A stretch of 5,957 nt of DNA. Origin: Bacteroidota bacterium. Its GTDB lineage: Bacteria > Bacteroidota > Bacteroidia > UKL13-3. Positions 1 to 5,957 of this stretch are shown here, one piece after another (position 1 is the stretch's first letter; every line of letters starts with the position of its first letter). The DNA is taken from positions 1 through 5,957 of the forward strand of contig CANHJJ010000128.1 of assembly GCA_947460565.1 (NCBI GenBank), given 5' to 3'. The notes beneath the pieces were generated by a model that was given only the letters and a program-made list of their open reading frames with translations, was not told where the DNA came from and did no database searches. Made by a program: the position numbers and the translations under genes.

Positions 1-789
1 AATCAAACAAAAAAATATTGGATTGGATATTCAGTAATTGCATCATTCACACTAGGCATTTGGGTATTGGGTAATGTCATGGTATCAGGCTGGCTTTGCT
101 ATCCTGCAAGTGGTTTGGATTTATTTCAGTTCGACTGGAAAATGCCAAAAGAGGTGCTAGATATGGAGCGTTTTAGCATCAAACAATGGGGAAAAGTTCC
201 ATTTCAAGATATTCAAATAACTGCACAAATGAGCCTAGCTGAATGGCTCCCACTCTGGTTAGAAAAGCTTGATTTTTTCAATAAAGGACTGCTTGGTTTA
301 AGTGTATTAACTACACTGCTATTTATCATCAAATATGCTTTCGAAAAAGAAAAACAAAAGACTATTCTAAGTCTAGCCATAATAAGTTTGATAGGTATTG
401 CTTTTTGTTTTTCAAATGGTCCACATGTTCGATATGCCTATGGATATATAGTTGTTCTGCTCGCCTTGGGTTTGGCTTATCTCCTGGGTAAAAAAATCAA
501 TTTAATAAACAAATGGATGATGATAACAACGCTTGTTATATCGATTGTTGGAGTTGCTCCCAAAATAGTTTCTATGAAAAATGAAGGTATTTTATCTAGC
601 TCAATAGTGTATCCAAAAGCCTATCCTATTTACAATTTAGATAGCATGATATCAAATGGAAATACATTATACATTGCCAAACAAAACAGTACTTGTTGGA
701 CATGCTTTCCATGTTCGTATTATATGCTCAAAAATTGTCAACTTAGGGGTAATACCTTTGAAGAAGGATTTAGGGTGAATCAGCCTTAA
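1..789 (+). CDS. LIC_10190-like polytopic membrane protein, C-terminal part (5' end outside window)
   Basis: The frame is open from the first base of the window, so the gene starts upstream; 262 codons are visible before a TAA stop. A TTG at 67 is in frame, but the coding sequence clearly continues to its left, so it is not the start. Likely membrane helices lie near visible residues 7-29, 97-114, 122-137, 145-163 and 172-189. After the first helix comes an extracytoplasmic stretch with G-x-x-x-YP and F-x-FDWKMPKEV, then an 'I..WGKVPFQDIQ' segment. A later helix begins with PHVRYAYGY. The C-terminal tail has CW (232-233), CFPC, and LRG followed by EEGFR. From memory, this order of motifs matches the LIC_10190-type membrane proteins of Bacteroidota and Leptospira, which are glycosyltransferase-C-like in topology. 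Their biochemical role is unknown to me; an envelope-glycan role would be inference. The gene converges on the Omp85 gene to its right. Confidence 0.75.
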   Translation, partial: NQTKKYWIGYSVIASFTLGIWVLGNVMVSGWLCYPASGLDLFQFDWKMPKEVLDMERFSIKQWGKVPFQDIQITAQMSLAEWLPLWLEKLDFFNKGLLGLSVLTTLLFIIKYAFEKEKQKTILSLAIISLIGIAFCFSNGPHVRYAYGYIVVLLALGLAYLLGKKINLINKWMMITTLVISIVGVAPKIVSMKNEGILSSSIVYPKAYPIYNLDSMISNGNTLYIAKQNSTCWTCFPCSYYMLKNCQLRGNTFEEGFRVNQP

Positions 790-957
790 TTTTTATTATA
801 GTCAGCCCTCTGATGCATGTCTCACCAATGTCAAATAATGGTTTGAGGCAATTTCAAAAAGCATACAAGTATGGAATATCAACAATACATTTTAAAGTTT
901 AAAGAAATGGTATAATAAATAATAAATTTTGAGTGAAATGGTTACGCTTATTAATTA

Positions 958-2097
958 CTAAAATGCTTCACCTAAAGTAAAATACATACCTTGTATACCA
1001 TTTTCACCTTGGCCATAATCGATACGAAGATTGATACGTTCTTTGCGCATAGCAATGCCTCTAATACCTATGCCATAGTTGGGTTTTATATTTTCAAACA
1101 AATTACTCAAAGTATTGCCAACATTACCAGCCCCAGCAAAAACCACCATAGAAATGGGGCCCCATACTTGTTTACGCAGCTCTGCTTGAATGGCAGCGGC
1201 ATGCTTATCTCTAAATCGACCATTGTAATAACCGCGCATATACATATCACTGCCAATGGTTCCCATTTGCCTAAATGGAATATTTCCCTCGTTAAAATTA
1301 CCAAATGCCTGCAGTGCCAAAACATTATGGTTCCATAATTTGATATAGGTTCGGGCATCTACTGTCAAGTTATTGAATTCATAATTACTGCCGATAGCTT
1401 TGCTATTAAACAAAGTGCTGATGTCAATTAAATGACCATGAAGAGGATAATAGATATGGTCACGGTTATCAAAACTAAGGACCAAACCTGCACCGGCTGT
1501 AAAGCTATTATTTACACCAATGATGTTTGAGGCTTTTAATGCACTGCCATCCACAAAACCCAAATCATTCATCTTGTCTGTTTCAAGGTTGATACCGGCA
1601 TATACATTTTTATATATTTGATAAGTCCCTCGAAGCTGTAATCTATTTAAAGTAAAATCGTAAAGCTCCTTGCTGGCATCTGTTTGTGTATTGCCGATGC
1701 CCCAATAGTTTTCGATAAATTTGGTATAGGTATAAGAACCCTTGAAATTGAACTTATTTTGATTGGTAAAAATATCAAAATAAGGTTTGATACTGCTTTG
1801 TTTGTTTTGTGTATATTGTCCGTTCAACCTTACCAATGAAGGTCGAGTTACAACATCCTTTTTGGTATGAAATAAATACACTAAACTCAATCCCAATCTC
1901 CAACCTGTTTCAGGATAAAGGCCCCATATGGGTAATGCCATAAAGTATTTTTTGTTGGGTTTGCTTGTGTCACCTTCTACTTTATCATATATCTTGTCTA
2001 TAAATTTTTCAAGTTTACCTTTCTTTTGTGCATGAACTTGGCTTATCGATACAATACCAAAGACTAACAGGATGATAATTCTTTTAGTTATAACCAT
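958..2097 (-). CDS. BamA/TamA (Omp85) family outer-membrane beta-barrel protein, without POTRA domains
   Basis: The 379-residue protein begins with an ATG and a signal peptide (residues 1-24, ending VHAQ). A short charged linker (25-50) leads straight into a beta-barrel of about 325 residues. Two family hallmarks are visible: a 'LSFDNRDHIYYPLHG' segment (207-221), which matches the usual YDxRDnxxxPxxG strand, and MRGYYNGRFRD (287-297), which corresponds to the conserved loop-6 (V/I)RG(F/Y) motif of Omp85 proteins. The chain ends in Phe, the usual C-terminal signal for barrel insertion. BamA proper is about twice as long because of its five POTRA domains; none fit here, so this is not the essential assembly factor. 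It belongs with the small D15/surface-antigen-type barrels (PF01103-like), whose cargo is generally unknown. Its start overlaps the end of the upstream DUF4421-like gene by 10 bp, so translational coupling is likely. No Shine-Dalgarno site is visible. The fold and location are well supported; the function is not. Confidence 0.9.
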   Translation of the reverse strand: MVITKRIIILLVFGIVSISQVHAQKKGKLEKFIDKIYDKVEGDTSKPNKKYFMALPIWGLYPETGWRLGLSLVYLFHTKKDVVTRPSLVRLNGQYTQNKQSSIKPYFDIFTNQNKFNFKGSYTYTKFIENYWGIGNTQTDASKELYDFTLNRLQLRGTYQIYKNVYAGINLETDKMNDLGFVDGSALKASNIIGVNNSFTAGAGLVLSFDNRDHIYYPLHGHLIDISTLFNSKAIGSNYEFNNLTVDARTYIKLWNHNVLALQAFGNFNEGNIPFRQMGTIGSDMYMRGYYNGRFRDKHAAAIQAELRKQVWGPISMVVFAGAGNVGNTLSNLFENIKPNYGIGIRGIAMRKERINLRIDYGQGENGIQGMYFTLGEAF

Positions 2098-3089
2098 TTG
2101 ATTGCAGGAATTAATGTATGAAAACGAAAACCTGCATTAAAACCAATACTAGTAGATTGAAAAGCAACAAAGTTGGGATAACCAAACATGTTCAAATTAG
2201 CATCATAAGTGGCAAATACATTAAAGAAATATTTCTTTCCATTTCTACCAATGGATAGTTTAGCATGTGCATCAAATTCAGGACTTATTCCACGGCTGTT
2301 ATCTGTAATACTTTTTATCTGATAAGACGCCAAACCAAGTCCAGCAAATGCAGATGGAGAAATAAACCAAGTACCACCGTTCATGCAGAAATTGTAAGCA
2401 TATCCTGGCCTTATATTCAAATGAGTCATACTTAAACTTCTCATACCCGTAAGCTCACCATAATTTTTTATTACATCAATATCGGGCGGAATCAGGGGTT
2501 GAGGAGAATCAATTTTTCTGTAACCCAAATTCATCATCAACAAAAATGCCCCAGATGATTTCTTTTGAAACTCAGCCATGCTCAAAGCACTACGGTAAGA
2601 AAATTTACGATGATTAAAATTGTAGTATAGAGTTAAACCATGCATTTGAATATTAGCATCCGGGAGTTTTGAAATACTACTAGTATCAATCATACCTGTG
2701 CTTCTATAAATGCCGCTAAAAGAGCGTGAATAGACCTCACCACCTGAGCGAGATTGATAATAGCTGAATGAGAAATCATAAAAGCGTGTTCGACCAAAAG
2801 TCTTTTCATCACGATTGGTATAGGGTACCTGCACACCGAAAGCTACTGTCACATATTTTAATCCTAAAGACAAACCTGTCTGCCAACTTGAGTTGGGTGA
2901 TAGTTGCAGCAATTGTTGCGAATTTGTAAATCTTGGAGGGTTAATGAAAAAGTCGAAATTATTTACCCAAGTGTTAAACTGAACATTATAAGGTCTTTCA
3001 AACTGAACAATATAATTGCTGTCTTTCTGTGCAATGCCCATGCAACAAAAAACTACTATGAAGATTAACAGCAAAACGATTCTTCTCAT
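2088..3089 (-). CDS. DUF4421-like outer-membrane beta-barrel protein
   Basis: I start this gene at the ATG at 3089 (333 residues). A TTG three codons upstream (3098) is possible, but ATG gives a cleaner signal peptide: MRR, a hydrophobic core, then GIAQ|K at about residue 21. Two cysteines sit inside the hydrophobic core, so a lipobox is unlikely. The mature protein is rich in alternating aromatic and polar strands. Recognisable stretches are DSNYIVQFERPYNVQF near the N terminus, LSPNSSWQTGLSLGLKYVTVAFG (about 63-85, where DUF4421 proteins have their 'P N xxx LGxGxxYKxxxxxxxY' segment), GRTRFYDFSFSYY (about 99-111), and IRPGYAYNF (226-234) followed by a Gly/Ala-rich strand. From memory this matches DUF4421, a Bacteroidota family of predicted outer-membrane barrels with no known function. 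It is the first gene of a two-gene minus-strand unit; the Omp85-type gene starts inside its last codons. The two may be partners in the outer membrane, which is inference from the overlap only. Confidence 0.75.
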   Translation of the reverse strand: MRRIVLLLIFIVVFCCMGIAQKDSNYIVQFERPYNVQFNTWVNNFDFFINPPRFTNSQQLLQLSPNSSWQTGLSLGLKYVTVAFGVQVPYTNRDEKTFGRTRFYDFSFSYYQSRSGGEVYSRSFSGIYRSTGMIDTSSISKLPDANIQMHGLTLYYNFNHRKFSYRSALSMAEFQKKSSGAFLLMMNLGYRKIDSPQPLIPPDIDVIKNYGELTGMRSLSMTHLNIRPGYAYNFCMNGGTWFISPSAFAGLGLASYQIKSITDNSRGISPEFDAHAKLSIGRNGKKYFFNVFATYDANLNMFGYPNFVAFQSTSIGFNAGFRFHTLIPAIKWL

Positions 3090-3160
3090 TTGCTGCAATT
3101 ATACAATGCTTTCGTTTTAAAATCTATTAGCACTATGGAGATAATAATTTGTTTACTTGA

Positions 3161-3174
3161 AAATGCATGCATTT
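3161..3174. repeat. Perfect 14-bp palindrome in the divergent intergenic region (possible operator)
   Basis: AAATGCATGCATTT reads identically on both strands. A further ATGCAT follows at 3177-3182. The site lies between the divergently transcribed DUF4421-like gene (start 3089) and GT2 fusion gene (start 3302), about 70 bp and 125 bp from their respective starts. It has no loop, so a dimeric DNA-binding protein fits better than an RNA terminator. No regulator gene is present in the window. Confidence 0.4.
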
Positions 3175-3283
3175 GGATGCATATTTTAAGTCCAGTATTA
3201 GGTTTTAGTGACACCATTTTTGTTTTAGAATGGCAATTACATCTGTTTAGCCCAAGCTATCATGCAATAACAGCCTAAATTTA

Positions 3284-3291
3284 TATATTCG
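3284..3291 (+). promoter_or_regulatory. Candidate -7 box for the GT2 fusion gene
   Basis: TATATTCG differs from the Bacteroidota -7 consensus TAnnTTTG at one position. It ends only 10 bp before the ATG at 3302, so a start of transcription at the usual distance would leave a leader of only a few bases. No clear TTG -33 element is found at the expected distance upstream, which lowers confidence. Confidence 0.35.
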
Positions 3292-3301
3292 CGCTTCAAG
3301 G

Positions 3302-5257
3302 ATGAAACTTTCGGTTGTTATAGTAAACTACAATGTAAAATACTTTCTGGAGCAAGCGCTTCATAGTGTTCGCAAGGCCTGCCAAGGTTTGGATGCCGAG
3401 GTTTTTGTGGTGGATAATAATTCTGTAGATGGTAGTTGTGATATGGTTCGTCTTAAGTTTCCAGAGGTAATCCTTATTGATAACAAAGAGAATACAGGTT
3501 TTAGCAAAGCCAATAACCAAGCCATCCGTCAAGCCAAAGGAGATTATGTTTTGCTCTTAAACCCGGATACGGTGGCGGAGGAAGATTGCTTTAAAAAGGT
3601 TTGTGATTTTATGGATAGCACTCCTGATGCAGGTGGGTTGGGCGTGAAAATGATAGATGGAGCAGGTAAGTTTTTGCCTGAATCCAAAAGGGGATTACCT
3701 ACTCCAGATGTGGCATTTTATAAAATTTTTGGATTGGCCTCACTTTTTCCTAAATCAAGAAAATTTGGTAAATACCATTTGGGTTTCCTTGACCGCAATC
3801 AAGTGCATTCAGTAGAAGTATTGGCTGGAGCATTTATGTTACTTCGCAAAAGTTTGCTTGATAAGATTGGTCTTTTAGACGAAGACTATTTTATGTATGG
3901 TGAGGATATTGATTTGAGCTATCGCATTACCAAAGCAGGTTTTAAAAATTATTACTTCCCTCATACCACCATCATACATTATAAGGGAGAAAGCACCAAA
4001 AGAACAAGTGTTAACTATGTATTCACCTTCTATCGTGCCATGATTATTTTTGCTAAGAAGCATTATAGTCAAAAGCATGCCAGAACATTCAGTTTGCTTA
4101 TCAATTTTGCCATTTATGTGAGGGCTTTGGCAGCAGTAGTATTGGGTTTTGTGCGTAAAACTTTATTACCAACGCTTGATTTTGTGTTTATTCTTTCTGC
4201 GTTTTTACTCATCAAAAATTATTGGAGTGAGTACCGTTTTGAAAGTCAAACGGCTTATCCAAAAGAGGCCGTATGGTTGAATGGAATCGTGTATACCTTA
4301 CTTTGGATGTTTGGTCTTTTTGTGGCAGGTGCGTATCATAAACGAAAAACTTTTTTGAGTGTCTTGAAGGGCGTAACAGCAGGCACCGTTGCCATTGCTG
4401 TGTTTTATGCTTTTGTTGATGATGCCTATCGTTTTTCTAGGGCATTGATTGTGCTTGGGGCTTCTGTGGCTGTATTGGTAAGCTATTTAGATAGATTGCT
4501 CATTTATTTCTTAAGCAATAAGAAACTGAGTTTGAGCCTTGGTGGCGAATTAAAAACCATTATTGTGGGAAATATTGATGAGGTGAGTCGTGTGCAAGAT
4601 TTATTGGTTAAAAGCAAAAGCCAAAGCGAATACATAGGTTTTGTTGGCATTGACGATAGCTCAGTGGATGATCATCATTTCTTAGGAAACATTCAGCAAT
4701 TGGCCGATTTGGTCGAAATCTATCGAATAGAGGAAATCATTTTTTGTAGTAAGGATTTATCAATCTCTCACATTATCGAATGGATGGGAAAGATTGGTAG
4801 ACCTGATATTATGTTTAAAATTGTGCCTGAAGAAAGTTTGTTTATCATAGGTAGTAATAGCAAAAATGCTCCTGGTGATTTTTATACCATCGAAATAAAC
4901 CTATTGTTGAACAAACCTTTTGAACAACAGAAAAAACGCGTATTTGATATTGCCTTTAGCATCTTGGCTTTAGGGCTTTCACCTATTTTGGTATGGTTTC
5001 AAAAGAAGCCTTTTCATTTCTTTAGCAATTGGTTTCAGGTACTCTTGGGACGCAAAACTTGGGTGGGTTATGCCAAAAGCGAAAATGTGAAATTATTACC
5101 TCGTATAAAGGAGGGTGTATTGAGTCCTTTGGATAAAAACAGCAGGATTTTAAATGAAATCAGCATACAAAAATTAAACTTTTTATATGCCAAGGATTAC
5201 TCCATCGAAAAGGATTTTATCATACTGTTGAAATCACTAAGAAGTTTAGGTAATTGA
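3302..5257 (+). CDS. GT2 glycosyltransferase fused to a degenerate WbaP-like polyprenyl-phosphate sugar transferase
   Basis: The product has 651 residues. Residues 1-250 form a family 2 (GT-A fold) glycosyltransferase of the WbbL/rhamnosyltransferase-like type: SVVIVNYN (4-11), VVDNNSVDGS (36-45), NPDT (87-90, the DxD-equivalent site), AGAFMLLRKS (175-184) and GEDIDLSYR (200-208). Such enzymes transfer a sugar from a nucleotide donor to a glycan or lipid acceptor on the cytoplasmic face. About five membrane helices follow (near 263-284, 288-308, 323-345, 351-372, 380-404). Residues 417-535 are a Rossmann-like domain (KTIIVGN, EYIGFVGIDD, IEEIIFCSKD), as found between helices and catalytic domain in large phosphoglycosyl transferases. 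The C terminus begins like a bacterial sugar transferase (KRVFDIAFSILALGLSP, 545-561) and ends like one (VLLGRKTWVGY, SIEKDFIILLKSL). The catalytic middle, including the Asp-Glu pair, is missing. So GT2 activity is likely and phosphoglycosyl transfer unlikely. The only early ATG is at 3302; the gene ends with tandem TGA-TAA stops. Confidence 0.9.
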   Translation: MKLSVVIVNYNVKYFLEQALHSVRKACQGLDAEVFVVDNNSVDGSCDMVRLKFPEVILIDNKENTGFSKANNQAIRQAKGDYVLLLNPDTVAEEDCFKKVCDFMDSTPDAGGLGVKMIDGAGKFLPESKRGLPTPDVAFYKIFGLASLFPKSRKFGKYHLGFLDRNQVHSVEVLAGAFMLLRKSLLDKIGLLDEDYFMYGEDIDLSYRITKAGFKNYYFPHTTIIHYKGESTKRTSVNYVFTFYRAMIIFAKKHYSQKHARTFSLLINFAIYVRALAAVVLGFVRKTLLPTLDFVFILSAFLLIKNYWSEYRFESQTAYPKEAVWLNGIVYTLLWMFGLFVAGAYHKRKTFLSVLKGVTAGTVAIAVFYAFVDDAYRFSRALIVLGASVAVLVSYLDRLLIYFLSNKKLSLSLGGELKTIIVGNIDEVSRVQDLLVKSKSQSEYIGFVGIDDSSVDDHHFLGNIQQLADLVEIYRIEEIIFCSKDLSISHIIEWMGKIGRPDIMFKIVPEESLFIIGSNSKNAPGDFYTIEINLLLNKPFEQQKKRVFDIAFSILALGLSPILVWFQKKPFHFFSNWFQVLLGRKTWVGYAKSENVKLLPRIKEGVLSPLDKNSRILNEISIQKLNFLYAKDYSIEKDFIILLKSLRSLGN

Positions 5258-5281
5258 TAATCAGATAATTTTATATATTTG
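5254..5281 (+). promoter_or_regulatory. Candidate Bacteroidota-type promoter for the lipoprotein gene
   Basis: TATATTTG at 5274-5281 fits the Bacteroidota -7 consensus TAnnTTTG exactly. A TTG at 5254-5256 lies 17 bp upstream and could serve as the -33 element; it overlaps the stop codon of the glycosyltransferase gene. Transcription would start near 5287, giving a leader of about 55 nt before the ATG at 5344. A second, weaker -7-like box, AACCTTTG at 5295-5302, lies just downstream and is an alternative. This is a match to a consensus, not a mapped start. Confidence 0.5.
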
Positions 5282-5343
5282 TTTCTCTGAATTAAACCTT
5301 TGTACCCAAGCTATATCATAACACCACTAAACCAAGAAAAAAC

Positions 5344-5957
5344 ATGAAAAAGTTACTTCAATTAAGCCTTATAGCGGCATTGGCCCTATCGCTTAGCGTT
5401 ACAGGATGTAAAAAGAAATCATCTGAAGAAACCGACACAGATACACAAACGAGCCAAAACCAAAATGCATTGGAAAACGATTTTGACCAAGTGGCTACCC
5501 AAGTTGACAATGCAGCCAATAGCAATGGCTTGAAAAAAGCAGGTCCTGTTATTACAATGGATACCCTAAACTCAACACGCAAAATGACGGTTGACTATGG
5601 AACTGGTACCTTATGTGATGATGGCAAAATGAGAAGCGGTAAAATATTGGTTACCTGGACTGGTAAATTCCGCGACCAAGGAACAACCAAAAGCATTGCT
5701 TTCGAGAACTTTGTTCAAAATGGCAATTCGGTGGACAATAGCAGCACCAAGACCATTCAAAACATGGGCCGTGATGCGAATAACCGCATGTATTGGAATA
5801 TCAGTGTAAATGCAACAGTGGCATTGGCAAATGGTTCAACCATCGAGTGGCAATCAACTCGCACCAGAACATGGATAGCGGGTGAAAGCACCCCAACTGT
5901 TTGGAATGACGACAAATACCAAATTACTGGAACAACTACAGGTATTAACAAAAAAGG
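5344..5957 (+). CDS. Secreted lipoprotein of unknown function, N-terminal part (3' end outside window)
   Basis: The ATG at 5344 opens a frame that runs without a stop to the right edge (204 complete codons). The N terminus is a lipoprotein signal peptide: MKK, a hydrophobic core, and the lipobox SVTG|C with the lipidated Cys at residue 22. A KKK and a low-complexity Ser/Thr/Asp/Gln/Asn-rich linker (about 23-62) follow, as expected for an outer-membrane-tethered protein. The rest looks beta-rich: VDYGTGTLCDDGKMRSGKILVTWTG (about 83-107), a FENFVQNG turn, an IQNMG segment, NISVNATVALANGSTIEW, a TRTRTWIAG strand and YQITGTTTG. I recall similar Bacteroidota lipoproteins with DYG..C..G..R.GKI and 'ItG...G.n..G' motifs, but I cannot name a family. 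The A-rich leader just before the ATG (accaagaaaaaac) is normal for this phylum, which seldom uses Shine-Dalgarno sites. A separate promoter upstream suggests independent transcription from the glycosyltransferase gene. Confidence 0.85.
   Translation, partial: MKKLLQLSLIAALALSLSVTGCKKKSSEETDTDTQTSQNQNALENDFDQVATQVDNAANSNGLKKAGPVITMDTLNSTRKMTVDYGTGTLCDDGKMRSGKILVTWTGKFRDQGTTKSIAFENFVQNGNSVDNSSTKTIQNMGRDANNRMYWNISVNATVALANGSTIEWQSTRTRTWIAGESTPTVWNDDKYQITGTTTGINKK

Noticed and set aside
67..789. TTG at 67 as the start of the left-hand membrane protein.
   Set aside because: The reading frame is open and membrane-helix-like from base 1, and the family is much longer; the true start is outside the window.
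821..847. Possible convergent terminator: CTCA/CCA pairing with TGG/TGAG, or TCAAA(831-835)/TTTGA(842-846).
   Set aside because: The stems are only 4-5 bp or bulged, AU-rich, and not followed by a T-run on either strand.
991..1338. 115-codon + strand frame opposite the Omp85 gene.
   Set aside because: It is antisense to a clear family member with intact motifs; its protein has no recognisable features.
3096..3103. TATAATTG on the - strand just before the DUF4421-like gene, as its promoter.
   Set aside because: It resembles a -10 element but deviates from the Bacteroidota consensus, and no TTG element lies at the right spacing; too weak to list.
3090..3278. 62-codon + strand frame in the divergent intergenic region (TTG start, internal ATG at 3135).
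   Set aside because: It has a weak start, no ribosome-binding context and no recognisable motif. It spans the palindrome and promoter region, so it is more likely chance.
3296..3532. 78-codon - strand frame opposite the start of the GT2 gene.
   Set aside because: It lies antisense to conserved GT2 motifs and is a shadow of that coding sequence.
5358..5951. Two - strand frames opposite the lipoprotein gene (5358-5582, 5757-5951).
   Set aside because: The + strand frame has a signal peptide, lipobox and ordered beta motifs; the reverse frames show none.

Overview
The window looks like Bacteroidota chromosome, probably from the Chitinophagales/Sphingobacteriales/Cytophagales side, although the sequence does not fix the order. 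The clues are low GC, A-rich leaders without Shine-Dalgarno sites, TAnnTTTG-type -7 boxes, signal peptides ending in 'AQ', and protein families largely typical of this phylum. There are five protein-coding genes (two cut by the window edges). I found no RNA genes, mobile elements or CRISPR arrays.

Layout. (1) Positions 1-789, + strand: the 3' end of a polytopic membrane protein resembling the LIC_10190 family. (2) Positions 790-957: a short convergent gap with only weak inverted repeats and no convincing terminator. (3) Positions 958-3089, - strand: two overlapping genes for outer-membrane proteins. The promoter-proximal one is a DUF4421-like predicted beta-barrel; the distal one is a POTRA-less Omp85/BamA-type barrel. 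They overlap by 10 bp and are probably co-translated. (4) About 3090-3301: a divergent intergenic region holding a perfect 14-bp palindrome and a candidate -7 box almost touching the start codon of the rightward gene. (5) Positions 3302-5257, + strand: a 651-residue membrane glycosyltransferase. An N-terminal GT2 domain is fused to a full-length-style but catalytically broken WbaP-like polyprenyl-phosphate sugar transferase. (6) Positions 5258-5343: a promoter-bearing gap. (7) Position 5344 to the right edge, + strand: the start of a secreted lipoprotein of unknown function.

How the genes fit together. Most products belong to the cell envelope: a membrane protein, two outer-membrane barrels, a surface-glycan glycosyltransferase and a lipoprotein. 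Apart from the overlapping barrel pair, nothing shows that they form one pathway. The two + strand genes on the right appear to be separately promoted. The most unusual item is the GT2 fusion. Its C-terminal sugar-transferase domain keeps the entry helix and the flanking motifs but has lost roughly 60 residues, including the positions of the catalytic Asp-Glu pair.
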